A stretch of 64,000 nucleotides of DNA, from positions 124,001-188,000 of the forward strand of contig NZ_JAVIFT010000003.1 in assembly GCF_031157355.1 (NCBI RefSeq), read 5' to 3'. The notes beneath the pieces are model-generated. The model had not been told where the DNA came from. It did no database searches and was given only the letters and a program-made list of their open reading frames with translations. Each line of letters begins with the position of its first letter. The first letter of the stretch is position 1. Origin of the DNA: Hyphomicrobium sp. LHD-15 (lineage in GTDB: Bacteria > Pseudomonadota > Alphaproteobacteria > Rhizobiales > Hyphomicrobiaceae). Below are positions 25,738 to 34,688 of this stretch, piece by piece. A program made the translations under genes and the position numbers.

Positions 25738-28222
25738 TGGCGAACACCTTCATGAGATCTTGCGGCGCCGTGCGCTGGAGACGGATCACCGGAATGATCG
25801 CGGCCAGAAACGCTGTCGCCAGCGCCGAGATCAGGATCACCACCCACTGCATCGGAAAAACGTGGAACGGTAAGCGCCAGCCGAACGCCTGCACGTTGAC
25901 GATCGCAACCAGACACCACGCCAGAACAAGTCCCAACGGCACCGCAAGCACGGCCGTGATCGCAGCCAGAACCAGCAGCTTCCCGATCTCGAGATCCGCG
26001 AGCCGCCGTCGCGTGACTCCGAGCGCCCACACCGGCGCCAGCTGCGTGAGGCGCAAATCGCTGAGCGTCAGCAGGCTCGCGAACAAGGCGATGCCCGAGA
26101 CGATGAGCGTCAGCGTGTTCAGCGCGCCCGTCACCGCAAACGTACGCTCGAAGATGCGTGTCGACATCGCTTTGAGGGAAGCTTGATCGACGACGCGCGC
26201 GAGCTTCGCGCCGAGCTCCGCTTGCATCCGCTGGATCACCGCTGGAGCGGCGCCCGGCGCCACACGCAGGCTATAGCTCGTACGCCGCGCGTCACGGAAA
26301 TGCCGGGTCAGATGGTCCACGTTCACCCGCACCTGGCCCTTCGGATTACCGTAATCCGGATAGAACCCGACCACGGGAATATCCCACACGCTATCCGGTG
26401 TCGGGATCGAGATCACGCTGCCAAGCGCGAGCCCCATTCTCCGCGCGAGCTGCTCGCTGATCAGAGCGCCGCCACCGTCCCGCACCCGGTCCCACGCGTC
26501 GTCCGTATGCCCAAGCAGAGAGAAATGACCGCGGTAGGTTGCATGATCGCGCGTGCCGTAGACATCCACCGGCCAGCCTTTGATGCGCGTTTCGGCTTTC
26601 CAAACCGGAAGCACGGCCGTGACCCTCGGCTCGCCGCCGAGCCAGCTTTCGATGAAGCGCGCATCTTCGATGCTCGATGCGTCGAAGTAGATCTCCGAGT
26701 TGAGCCGCTCGTCGAGCCAGCCGGTGAACGTCTTGCGAAATCCTTCGACCATAGTCCCGACGCCGACGTTCGCCGAAAGCGCGAGCAGCAGCGCCATCAG
26801 CGCCAGCGACAATCCCGAAAGCTGCTGGCGCGTATCGGCCCAGAACCACTGCGCAAGCGCGCCGGATGCCTGCCGTTCGCCAAGACGCAGAACCGCAACT
26901 AGTCCGAGCGGCAGCAGCAACGCCGCACCCAGCAGAACACCGGCGATGACCGCGAACCCTGCAACGAGGCCGCGCCCCCACAAGAAGGCCGCAAGGGCGA
27001 TCAAAAGGCACAGCACTGCGAATACACCCTGGCGCAGAAGCTGTGCGTGCTGCGCCTCCCGCCAGGCCAACGGCTTCGCCACCGCCAGCAGCGGCAGCCG
27101 GTAGACTTTGAACAGGCTCATCGCCGACGCGAGCAGCGCACCCGCGAGCGCCATTCCGAGCCCCGAAAGCCACCACCGCGCTTCGATCACGAGATGACCG
27201 CCCACATGCGCACCGTAGAGACCTGAAAGGCTCGCCGATACATCCGGCAGCAGGGCGGCCGCGATCAGGTAGCCGGCGATCATGCCGAGCGCGCCAGCGA
27301 CAAGCGCAAGCAGAACGACCTCGCCGACCAGGACCGCCAACAACAGCCACAGCGGTGCGCCGACCGCGCGCAGTGTTCTGAGCGTCGCAAGCCTCTGCTC
27401 GAACGCAAGCCCGATCGACGCATGCACGATGAACAGCCCGACGATGAAGGCCAGAAGCCCGAACGCCGTCAGGTTGAGATGAAAGCTGTCGGTCAGCCGC
27501 GCGAGATCGCCGGCTTCTTCCGCCTTTTCGATCCGCAGCGTGCGCCCGGCGATACCCACAAGATGCGCTTCTTCATGGCGGTCCGCGGCGTCGGCCACGA
27601 GCCGCGTGAGCTGTCCCGGCCGCCCGAGGATCTCTTGGGCCGCGCCGATGTCGACGACCAGAAGGCCGGGCGCCACCGCATCGGCCTTGACCAGGGGTGG
27701 CAAGCTATGAGCTCCGTCCGTACGCGGCCGCGCGCCTTCCACCGCGCCGAGTTCGGCTAATGTTTCGGACGCGACGAGCGTCCGCCCCGGCGCTTGCAAA
27801 AAGCCTTCGAGATCGGCGCCCGTTGCAAGACCGGCGACCGGCGACCCCTTGGACACGGTCAACGGCTCGACACCGATCAGCCGGTACGAAACCCCGCCAA
27901 TCCGCACCGTACCCTCCAGCACCGGCGAGACTTTCCAACCCGCGCGCCGCAGCGCCACGTAGGTCTCCTGCGGCACGAACAAGCCTGATGCCGATACGAT
28001 GCTCCGAGCACCGGCCTCTCCGAACACCGCCGCTGCGCGATCATAGCTCGTGCGCGCTTGCTGGTTCAGCGCCTGCACGCCGCTCCATAGCGCCGTCGCC
28101 ACAGCGAGCCCAACCACCAGCGTCGCGAGGTTCATCGGATGCCGCCGCCAATGGCTGAGCAGCGATGCAAACAGCCAGAACGCCTGCGCCAACACCTGAG
28201 TCAATGTGCGGGATGAGGTCAC
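25727..28222 (-). CDS. FtsX/LolC-E-like ABC transporter permease, duplicated form
   Basis: An 831-residue permease with about ten membrane segments: one near the N-terminus (LLSHWRRHPMNLATLVVGLAVATALWSG), a periplasmic loop to about 250, then three segments (240-375 region), a central helix pair and a second periplasmic loop, and four closing segments (ITAVLAVPLGLVLAWCLVAIV). This tandem FtsX layout matches fused AttF/AttG permeases. Such systems extract or move lipids or lipoproteins rather than small polar solutes. The GTG start overlaps the ATPase stop (GTGA). The partner AttH-like protein is encoded next. Confidence 0.9.
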   Translation of the reverse strand: MTSSRTLTQVLAQAFWLFASLLSHWRRHPMNLATLVVGLAVATALWSGVQALNQQARTSYDRAAAVFGEAGARSIVSASGLFVPQETYVALRRAGWKVSPVLEGTVRIGGVSYRLIGVEPLTVSKGSPVAGLATGADLEGFLQAPGRTLVASETLAELGAVEGARPRTDGAHSLPPLVKADAVAPGLLVVDIGAAQEILGRPGQLTRLVADAADRHEEAHLVGIAGRTLRIEKAEEAGDLARLTDSFHLNLTAFGLLAFIVGLFIVHASIGLAFEQRLATLRTLRAVGAPLWLLLAVLVGEVVLLALVAGALGMIAGYLIAAALLPDVSASLSGLYGAHVGGHLVIEARWWLSGLGMALAGALLASAMSLFKVYRLPLLAVAKPLAWREAQHAQLLRQGVFAVLCLLIALAAFLWGRGLVAGFAVIAGVLLGAALLLPLGLVAVLRLGERQASGALAQWFWADTRQQLSGLSLALMALLLALSANVGVGTMVEGFRKTFTGWLDERLNSEIYFDASSIEDARFIESWLGGEPRVTAVLPVWKAETRIKGWPVDVYGTRDHATYRGHFSLLGHTDDAWDRVRDGGGALISEQLARRMGLALGSVISIPTPDSVWDIPVVGFYPDYGNPKGQVRVNVDHLTRHFRDARRTSYSLRVAPGAAPAVIQRMQAELGAKLARVVDQASLKAMSTRIFERTFAVTGALNTLTLIVSGIALFASLLTLSDLRLTQLAPVWALGVTRRRLADLEIGKLLVLAAITAVLAVPLGLVLAWCLVAIVNVQAFGWRLPFHVFPMQWVVILISALATAFLAAIIPVIRLQRTAPQDLMKVFANER

Positions 28223-28962
28223 GACGCGGCGATCACTCCCGATGCGAGCGTCACCTGCCGGTTGAGACGCGCCGCAAGACGCGTGCTGTGCGTCACCATC
28301 AGGAAACCGCAGCCGGTCCGCCGGATGAGATCGAGCGCCAGATCCAGAACCTCGTCGCCGGTCGCTTCGTCCAAGTTGCCGGTCGGCTCGTCGGCGATCA
28401 GCAGCCGGGGGCGGATCGCAAGCGCCCGCCCGATCGCAACACGTTGCTGCTGCCCACCGGATAGCTGTTCCGGATAGCGCGCCTCGAGTCCGGCAAGCCC
28501 GAGCCGCCGCACCAGCTCGCTCTGCCAGTCGGCGTCGAAACGCCCGGCGAGCCGCGCCTGAAAAGCGAGGTTCCCGGCCACTGTCAGGCTCGGCACGAGA
28601 TTGAACTGCTGAAAAACGATGCCGACCCGCTCGCGCCGCAACGCCGCGCGCTCCGCGTCCGACTGGCCGGTGACACGCACGCCATCGAGGATGATTTCGC
28701 CGCCATCCGCTTCGTCGAGACCGCCGACCAAATGCAGAAGCGTACTTTTGCCGCTGCCGGATTCCCCGAGCAGCGCCAGGCTGCTGCCAGCTTCGAGCGT
28801 CAGATCCACGCCCTTGAGAACGGGCACCGGACCCTGCGGCGTCGCATAGGACTTCCGCACATTCAAAACGCGGAGCAGCGGCAGCGCATCGGATGGCGCA
28901 CGGCCTGCAGCTTGAGACTGCTCAGCCGGTGTCGCCTTCGGGCTCTCCAATGAGGCGCGCAT
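28219..28962 (-). CDS. LolD/AttE-like ABC ATP-binding protein
   Basis: A 247-residue ATPase of the MacB/LolD group, with Walker A GESGSGKST (about residue 67), the LolD-type GIVFQQFNLVPSLTV, signature QLSGGQQQRVAIGRAL and Walker B RLLIADEPTGNLD. It drives the adjacent FtsX-like permease. The ATG at 28962 is favoured because it carries GAGGGA; a longer frame to 29046 lies wholly inside the preceding gene and adds unconserved residues. The first 41 bases overlap mocA, which indicates coupling to the molybdenum genes upstream. Confidence 0.9.
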   Translation of the reverse strand: MRASLESPKATPAEQSQAAGRAPSDALPLLRVLNVRKSYATPQGPVPVLKGVDLTLEAGSSLALLGESGSGKSTLLHLVGGLDEADGGEIILDGVRVTGQSDAERAALRRERVGIVFQQFNLVPSLTVAGNLAFQARLAGRFDADWQSELVRRLGLAGLEARYPEQLSGGQQQRVAIGRALAIRPRLLIADEPTGNLDEATGDEVLDLALDLIRRTGCGFLMVTHSTRLAARLNRQVTLASGVIAAS

Positions 28963-29566
28963 AATCGTCCCTCGTGTCGATATCCGCGAACAGAGAGACG
29001 TCTTCGAAGGCGACGTCAAGGCGTTCGCCCGAGGAAAGCCGGTCAAGCAGGGTTTTGCCGCCCCTGGCGCCCGATAGCGCGGCGAGATCGGGAAACAACC
29101 GGCGCGGCCACAACACGGGATTTCGCTGTTCGCCGCGCACCGTCACCGGCACGACGACACGCTCACCGCCTGCGCCAGCGAAAGCCTCGGCCAGACGCCG
29201 CAGCAAATCGGACGAAAGGTTGGCCAGGTCACCGGGAACGACAAACGCCCCTCGCGAGGTCGCCGAAAGCGCGCGGACACCCGCCGCCACCGAGCCCCCC
29301 ATGCCGTCGTCCCAAAGCGCGTTGTGAACGAGCCGCACCGGCAGTCCGGCGAGCGCCGCTGCATAGGCCTGCTGCTCGGCGCCCGTCACAACGACGACAT
29401 CGCGAATACCGCCGCGAAGCAGCACATCTGCCACCTTGGCGAGCATCGGCTTGCCGCCGATCTCGGCAAGCAGCTTGTTGTCGGCACCGAAGCGCCGCGA
29501 AGCCCCGCCTGCGAGCAGAACCGCACTGAGCGACACGTCGGCCGGCGCTGGCGGAATTGACGTCAT
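28922..29566 (-). CDS. mocA: MocA-type molybdenum cofactor cytidylyltransferase
   Basis: A 214-residue nucleotidyltransferase of the MobA/MocA (GT-A) fold. It opens with VLLAGGASRRFGADNKLLAEIGGKPML, where GGASRRFG...NK is the pyrophosphate/nucleotide loop, and has VVVTGAEQQAYAAAL, DGMGGSVAAGV and FVVPGDLANLSSDLL with the metal-binding region. The family forms molybdopterin cytosine dinucleotide (MocA) or guanine dinucleotide (MobA). The LxGGxSxRxGxxK signature with R before FG and the neighbours XdhC and a Mo hydroxylase favour the cytidylyl form needed by xanthine-oxidase-family enzymes. It starts one base after the xdhC stop. Confidence 0.86.
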   Translation of the reverse strand: MTSIPPAPADVSLSAVLLAGGASRRFGADNKLLAEIGGKPMLAKVADVLLRGGIRDVVVVTGAEQQAYAAALAGLPVRLVHNALWDDGMGGSVAAGVRALSATSRGAFVVPGDLANLSSDLLRRLAEAFAGAGGERVVVPVTVRGEQRNPVLWPRRLFPDLAALSGARGGKTLLDRLSSGERLDVAFEDVSLFADIDTRDDYARLIGEPEGDTG

Positions 29567-29567
29567 G

Positions 29568-30614
29568 TCACGCGCCGCGCCGCGCGCGGATGATCGCGCC
29601 GAGAATGGAAACGGCGATCTCGCCGGGTCCCTTGGCTCCGATCGGAAGGCCGACCGGCGCATCGATACGCGCGATCTCCGCCGCCGTAAGGCCCGCTTTG
29701 CCGAGCCGTTCGACACGCTTCTCGTGCGTCCGGCGCGAACCAAGCGCGCCCACATAGAAACAAGACGATCGCACCGCCGGCATCAGCGTCTCGTCGTCGA
29801 GACGTGAGTCATGAGCCAGCGCAACCACGGCCGTTTGGCTATCGAGACCCAGCGCAGGCAACGCCGCCTCGGGCCAGTCATGGCTGAGGTTGACACCCTG
29901 GAACCGGTCGGCCGTCGAGAACGCGGTGCGCGGGTCGACCATCGTCACCTGATAGCCGACGCGCTGCGCGAGATCTGAGAGCACCTGCCCGATATGCCCG
30001 GCGCCAACCAGGATCACGTGTACCGGCGGAACCAGCGCATGGAGGAACGTCCGTCCTTCCGGGCCTTCGACCAAGACGCATTCGCCGCCATTGAGCAGCT
30101 TGGCCGTATCGTCGGCATAGGAACTCGCCTCGTCCTTGAGCGTGCGCTTGCCGGTCGCGAGATCCGTCTCCACTACCAGCAGCGACCGCGCCTTGCGATG
30201 CGCGAGCACGCGATCGAGATAGGCTTCATCGTCGGCACCGCTGAGGCGCTCGAGGAAAATCTCGATCCGCCCCCCGCACGGAAGCCCGACCGACCAAGCC
30301 GTCTCGTCGGCAATCCCGAACTCGAGAAGCTTCGGCGCTCCCGTCGCGATCACCTCGGCGGCCGCCGTGATCACCGCGCCTTCAACGCAGCCGCCCGAGA
30401 CCGAGCCTTCGAAGCGATCGTCAGGCCCGACAACGAGCTGCCCGCCCACCGGAACCGGCGAGGAACCCCACGTCTTGACTACAGTTGCGAGGGCGATGGC
30501 CCCGATCGTGTCGAGCCACTGCCGCGCGATCTCGGTCACGTCGCGCGGCGCACTTTCGCCGTCCCCGTGGGCCGAAAGCCCACGGATTTCGTCTGCAAAC
30601 CCAGCGTCTGGCAT
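29568..30614 (-). CDS. xdhC: XdhC/CoxI-family molybdenum cofactor insertion and maturation protein
   Basis: A 348-residue XdhC family protein, which binds molybdenum cofactor, promotes its sulfuration and delivers it to xanthine-dehydrogenase-type enzymes. The N-terminal XdhC/CoxI module has ATVVKTWGSSPVPVGGQLVV and GSVSGGCVEGAV (around residues 45-80). The C-terminal Rossmann module has VILVGAGHIGQVLSDLAQRVG and GALGSRRTHEKRVERL. The ATG at 30614 lies five bases after the large-subunit stop; an in-frame TTG at 30626 overlapping that gene is an alternative. Confidence 0.9.
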   Translation of the reverse strand: MPDAGFADEIRGLSAHGDGESAPRDVTEIARQWLDTIGAIALATVVKTWGSSPVPVGGQLVVGPDDRFEGSVSGGCVEGAVITAAAEVIATGAPKLLEFGIADETAWSVGLPCGGRIEIFLERLSGADDEAYLDRVLAHRKARSLLVVETDLATGKRTLKDEASSYADDTAKLLNGGECVLVEGPEGRTFLHALVPPVHVILVGAGHIGQVLSDLAQRVGYQVTMVDPRTAFSTADRFQGVNLSHDWPEAALPALGLDSQTAVVALAHDSRLDDETLMPAVRSSCFYVGALGSRRTHEKRVERLGKAGLTAAEIARIDAPVGLPIGAKGPGEIAVSILGAIIRARRGA

Positions 30615-30618
30615 GGCG

Positions 30619-32847
30619 CTATCCAAGTTTCAGCCCATCGGCAAATGGGAGAATACGCACGCGATGCCCGGTGCCCGCCGCAATGGCGTTGGCAACCGCC
30701 GGGCCGATCGGCGGAACGCCCGGCTCGCCGATGCCGGTCGGCGCCGCGTCCGACGCCACCAGATGCACCTCGACCTTCGGCATCTCGTTGAAGCGCAGAA
30801 CCTCGTAGCCGTCGAAGTTACCCTGATCGACGACGCCATCCTTCAGCGTCACCTTGCTGTGCAGGATCGCGCCAAGACCGTAGCCGACGCCGCCTTCCAC
30901 CTGCGCCCGGATGTTGTCCGGGTTTACGGCAATACCACAATCGACGGCCGCGACCACGCGCTCGACCTTCGGCTTGCTGTCGACCATCCGCAACTCCGCG
31001 ACCTCGGCGACAAAGCTCTTGAAGCTTTCGTGCACCGCGACGCCGCGGAACACGCCCTCGGCCGGCGGCGTACCCCATCCGGCCTTATCGGCCGCAAGTT
31101 GCAGCACTGCCCGATGCCGCGGATGCTTCGCGAGCAAGGACAGGCGGAATTCGACCGGATCCTTCTTCGCGAGCGCCGCGATCTCGTCGATCATCGTCTC
31201 CATTACATAGGCGGTATGGGTATGACCGACCGAGCGCCACCACAGCGGCGGCGCTCCAACCTTCGTGTTGTGCAGCTCGACATGCATGTTCGGAATTTCG
31301 TACGGCGTGTCAGCCACGCCCTCGACCGACGTCCCATCGATGCCATCCTTGACGATCGCGCTTTCGAACGGCGTTCCCGTCGCGATCGACTGCCCAACGA
31401 TGCGGTGATGCCAGCCGAGGATCGCGCCATCCTTGTCGAGCCCGACCCGCACCTTGTGCACATAGAGTGGACGATAGTAGCCGCCCTTGATGTCGTCCTC
31501 ACGCGTCCACACGAGCTTGATCGGCTCGCTGCGGCCAGAGGTCTTCACGATCTGGGCGGTCTCGGCGATGTAGTCGGAATCGTACACGCCGCGCCGGCCG
31601 AACGAGCCGCCCGCCCACAGCGTGTTGATGATGACGTTCTCCGGCTTGATGCCGAAGATCGCGCCCGTCACCGCCTGATCGACGGTTTGAAGCTGCGAGC
31701 CGGTCCACAGCGTCGCCTGCCCGTCCTTGAACTGCAGCACGCAGTTCATCGGCTCCATCGGCGCGTGCGCCAGGAACGGAAACACGTACTCGGCCTCGAT
31801 CACCTTGTCGGACTTAGCCAGTGCTCCCGCCACGTCATCGCCCTTTCGCGCGACGAGCCCCGGCTTGTCAGCGAGGGCCTTGTATTCGGCGATGATGGCG
31901 TCCGTGCCACGCGTCTCGGCGTTGCTGTCGTCCCAGGTAATCTGCAGGAGATCGCGCGCGCGGATCGCGGCATAGGTCGAGGTCGCAAGCACGGCCACGC
32001 CCTTCGGCAACGTCACGACATCCACGACACCCTTGACGGCGCGCGCCGCCTTGTCGTCGACGGATTTCACCGTGCCGCCGAACCGCGGAGAACGTGCCAG
32101 CGTCGCGACCAGCATGCCGGGGAGTTGCACATCCTGCGTGTAGATCCGCGCACCCGACGTTTTCGCAACCGAGTCGACACGCGGAAAAGACTTGCCGATG
32201 TAGACGAAATTTTCCGGCGCCTTGAGCTTCGGCTCGGCTGGAACCGGAACGGCGGCGGCCTCCTTGGCTAGCTCGCCCAGCGTCGCCGTATGCGCTCCAG
32301 ATGTCACCACGCCCTTGGCGACCATCACCGTCGCGGCATCGACGCCCCAGCGCTTGGCTGCAGCCTCGACGATCATGGCGCGCGCCGCAGCACCTGCCTT
32401 GCGATATTGCTCGTAAGAATTGGCGATCGCGGTCGAGCCGCCTGTGCCCTGCACGCCGAAGAAGAAGTTCTTGTAGAGTTCGACGTTGGCCGGCGCGAAT
32501 TCCGGCTTCACCTGCGCCCAGTCCGCGTCGAGTTCTTCCGCCACCAGTGTCGAGAGCCCGGTGGCGATGCCCTGGCCTTTGTCCTGATGCTTGACGATCA
32601 CCGTCACCACGTTGTCGGGCGTGATCGTGACGTAGGGCGTGAACACGCCGTCCGCCGTGGCAGCCTTGGCCACCGCTTCTGCGCGCGCCGCTCCCGCAGG
32701 GGCCCAGCCGCCGATCACGAGACCAGCGCCGGTGCCCAACGCGAGCCGCACGAAATTGCGCCGGTCGAGCGCAAGCGCCTCCGAAAGAGCTGGCGCCTCC
32801 GCGACGGCTTGCGTTTTGAACTGAGAAAGATCCATCCGTCCGTGCAT
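30619..32847 (-). CDS. iorB: Molybdenum hydroxylase large subunit (isoquinoline 1-oxidoreductase beta type), Tat-exported
   Basis: A 742-residue molybdopterin-binding subunit of the xanthine oxidase family. A twin-arginine leader, DRRNFVRLALGTGAGLVIGG (about residues 29-48), indicates export by Tat with the bound small subunit. Cofactor-contact regions include GTGGSTAI, GGSFGRRGVYD, and the closing PTGIGEPGVPPIGPAVANA, whose glutamate is the catalytic base. Length and leader match IorB-like enzymes that hydroxylate N-heterocycles or aldehydes in the periplasm. A good AGGAG lies before the ATG at 32847. The substrate cannot be inferred. Confidence 0.9.
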   Translation of the reverse strand: MHGRMDLSQFKTQAVAEAPALSEALALDRRNFVRLALGTGAGLVIGGWAPAGAARAEAVAKAATADGVFTPYVTITPDNVVTVIVKHQDKGQGIATGLSTLVAEELDADWAQVKPEFAPANVELYKNFFFGVQGTGGSTAIANSYEQYRKAGAAARAMIVEAAAKRWGVDAATVMVAKGVVTSGAHTATLGELAKEAAAVPVPAEPKLKAPENFVYIGKSFPRVDSVAKTSGARIYTQDVQLPGMLVATLARSPRFGGTVKSVDDKAARAVKGVVDVVTLPKGVAVLATSTYAAIRARDLLQITWDDSNAETRGTDAIIAEYKALADKPGLVARKGDDVAGALAKSDKVIEAEYVFPFLAHAPMEPMNCVLQFKDGQATLWTGSQLQTVDQAVTGAIFGIKPENVIINTLWAGGSFGRRGVYDSDYIAETAQIVKTSGRSEPIKLVWTREDDIKGGYYRPLYVHKVRVGLDKDGAILGWHHRIVGQSIATGTPFESAIVKDGIDGTSVEGVADTPYEIPNMHVELHNTKVGAPPLWWRSVGHTHTAYVMETMIDEIAALAKKDPVEFRLSLLAKHPRHRAVLQLAADKAGWGTPPAEGVFRGVAVHESFKSFVAEVAELRMVDSKPKVERVVAAVDCGIAVNPDNIRAQVEGGVGYGLGAILHSKVTLKDGVVDQGNFDGYEVLRFNEMPKVEVHLVASDAAPTGIGEPGVPPIGPAVANAIAAGTGHRVRILPFADGLKLG

Positions 32848-32858
32848 GGTCGTGCTCC

Positions 32859-33317
32859 TCAGGCCTTGAGTGTGTCGGAAGCCACGTGGATCGCGGCGCG
32901 GATACGTTGATAGGTGTTGCAGCGGCAGATGTTGCCGGTCATCGCCCCGTCGATGTCGTCATCGGTCGGCTTGGGGTTGTCGGACAGCAGCGCGGCAGCG
33001 GCCATGATCTGGCCGGATTGGCAGTAGCCGCACTGAACCACGTCGAGCTTCACCCAGGCGTCACGAACGGCGTCGGCGACCTTGCCGGACAAGCCCTCGA
33101 TCGTCGTGATCTCCTTGCCCGAAACGTCCGAAACTGCCGTCACGCACGAGCGGATCGGCTGGCCGTCGAGGTACATCGTGCACGCGCCGCATTGCGCGGC
33201 ACCGCACCCGAATTTGCTTCCGATGAGACCGAGTTCGTCGCGGACGACCCACAACAGCGGCGTGTCGTCCTCCGACTCGACGGACACATCTCGACCGTTG
33301 AGTTTGAATTGGGTCAT
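32859..33317 (-). CDS. iorA: Molybdenum hydroxylase small subunit, two [2Fe-2S] clusters (isoquinoline 1-oxidoreductase alpha type)
   Basis: A 152-residue iron-sulfur subunit. The N-terminal plant-ferredoxin cluster site is GCGAAQCGACTMYLDGQPIRSC (cysteines around residues 38-60, written here from 38); the C-terminal cluster site is CGYCQSGQIM and GNICRCNTYQRI (around 99-140). It has no leader of its own and would be carried through Tat with the large subunit. It is the first gene of the minus-strand operon; the ATG at 33317 begins the conserved MTQFKLNGRDV, and longer frames add junk sequence. A palindrome lies about 20 bases upstream. Confidence 0.93.
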   Translation of the reverse strand: MTQFKLNGRDVSVESEDDTPLLWVVRDELGLIGSKFGCGAAQCGACTMYLDGQPIRSCVTAVSDVSGKEITTIEGLSGKVADAVRDAWVKLDVVQCGYCQSGQIMAAAALLSDNPKPTDDDIDGAMTGNICRCNTYQRIRAAIHVASDTLKA

Positions 33318-33336
33318 GCAGATCTCCCGTAAACTG

Positions 33337-33352
33337 CATTGCAATGGAATGC
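33337..33352. promoter_or_regulatory. Palindrome in front of the Mo-hydroxylase operon
   Basis: CATTGCAATG (33337-33346) is a perfect 10-bp palindrome, nested with GCATT (33336-33340) and AATGC (33348-33352). It is 20 bases from the iorA start, in the only sizeable gap before this operon. It may be an operator for a repressor not encoded next to it, or chance. Confidence 0.35.
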
Positions 33353-33571
33353 GCACAACTGCCCGAGGGCAGCCTTCCGAGCGCGCATTTTGCGTAATGT
33401 GCGCACGCACGGCGGCAATTTCCAGACCCATCGGTACAAATTACGGGATTTTGGCAGTTCGGCACGCGCGCCGGGCGAGCCCGGATCGACAATCCGCCGA
33501 AAGACGATGCCGGAAAAACAACCGATAAAGCACACTCAGGAGTCGCCGGAGCGTGCTCCCGGCGCAACCAC

Positions 33572-34489
33572 TCAATCCAAATTCATGGCCTGTTTATGCC
33601 GCGCAATCTCGGCGAGCAGCCACTGCCGGAACTGCTTGACGCCCACGAGAGACGCCGCCCCCGGCCGCACCGCCAGCGCATAGCAGCTCGGGATCTTGCG
33701 GCGGATCGGGAACGGCGTGACAAGCAACCCACGCGCCAGAAGATCCTCGACCATGATGTTGTCGCCGAGCGCAACGCCCCCGCCGTTGACCGCCTCGCGA
33801 ATGGCGAGCGACGGATCGTGAAAGATCGCACCCGTCCTCGGATCGACCCCTTTGACGCCGACGCCGTGTATCCACTCCTCCCACCACGCCATCGTGTTCT
33901 CATGCAGTAGCCGGTGGGACGCGAGATCCGAGGGCTTCCGAAGCGCGGCCTTCCCTTTGGTCAGAGACGGCGCACAGACCGGCAGCACGATCAGTGAAAT
34001 CAGCGGCACCAGCCGCGGATCATCCACGTCGTCGGGAGCGAACAGAATTCTGAGGTCCGCCCGCTGATTGCCACCCTTGCCCCTATCGTCATGGATCGAC
34101 ACTTCGAGTTCGCACGCCGGATAGGCGGCGCGAAACTTGGGCAGCCGGTCCGCAAGCCAGAGGTTCATGAACGTGGCGTTGATCGACAGCGTCACGCGCT
34201 TGGGCCCACGCCGCTTTTGCGGCCCGTTGGCGCTGATTTCCTCGGTCGAATCCCGGATCGCATCGAACGCAACGGTGAGGCGGCGCGCATATGGGGCAGC
34301 CTTCTCTGTGAGCTGCACCTGCCGAAACCCACGCTCGAACAGCGCGACGCCGAGCGCATTCTCGAGCGAGCGGATATGCCGGCTGACCGCCGAGGGCGTC
34401 AGTCGCAACTCCTCCGCCGCATCCTTGAAACTCTGAAGCCGGGCCGCCGCCTCGAAGGCGCGGATTGCATTCAATGACGGGAGCGCCAT
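33572..34489 (-). CDS. LysR-family transcriptional regulator, GcvA-like
   Basis: A 305-residue LysR regulator. The opening MALPSLNAIRAFEAAARLQSFKDAAEELRLTPSAVSRHI (read in parts) is the GcvA-subgroup helix-turn-helix; it is followed by the linker helix and a periplasmic-binding-like effector domain (about 95-300). The ATG at 34489 is chosen for this canonical start; the same frame remains open upstream without conservation. It is divergent from the agmatinase gene across 199 bases that hold a 23-bp inverted repeat, so it most likely controls agmatinase. Confidence 0.92.
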   Translation of the reverse strand: MALPSLNAIRAFEAAARLQSFKDAAEELRLTPSAVSRHIRSLENALGVALFERGFRQVQLTEKAAPYARRLTVAFDAIRDSTEEISANGPQKRRGPKRVTLSINATFMNLWLADRLPKFRAAYPACELEVSIHDDRGKGGNQRADLRILFAPDDVDDPRLVPLISLIVLPVCAPSLTKGKAALRKPSDLASHRLLHENTMAWWEEWIHGVGVKGVDPRTGAIFHDPSLAIREAVNGGGVALGDNIMVEDLLARGLLVTPFPIRRKIPSCYALAVRPGAASLVGVKQFRQWLLAEIARHKQAMNLD

Positions 34490-34521
34490 GGGAACACCGA
34501 ACACGTGAGGGCACGCACGAG

Positions 34522-34544
34522 TGAGATGAGTTTTACTCACCTCA
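34522..34544. promoter_or_regulatory. Inverted repeat between LysR regulator and agmatinase genes
   Basis: TGAGATGAGT (34522-34531) and ACTCACCTCA (34535-34544), separated by TTT, are complementary at nine of ten positions. The site is in the divergent promoter region, 33 bases from the regulator start, the usual place for a LysR-type recognition site. It is the best candidate for control of both genes. Confidence 0.6.
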
Positions 34545-34688
34545 TTGCGGAAAAATAGCCGTTTGTCAGGTCGTTTCGCAAGGCGGATCCTCGAAGCTAT
34601 TCCAAACGCAAAGCCGTGGCCGGCCACCCAGGGCCGAACACGCGCGCAAGATGCCGATCCGCAAGCCAAAACTTCGGGAAACATCACG

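Noticed and set aside
28963-29046. Extended N-terminus of the LolD-like ATPase
   Set aside because: Residues lie inside mocA, are unconserved, and ATG 28962 has a good ribosome site.
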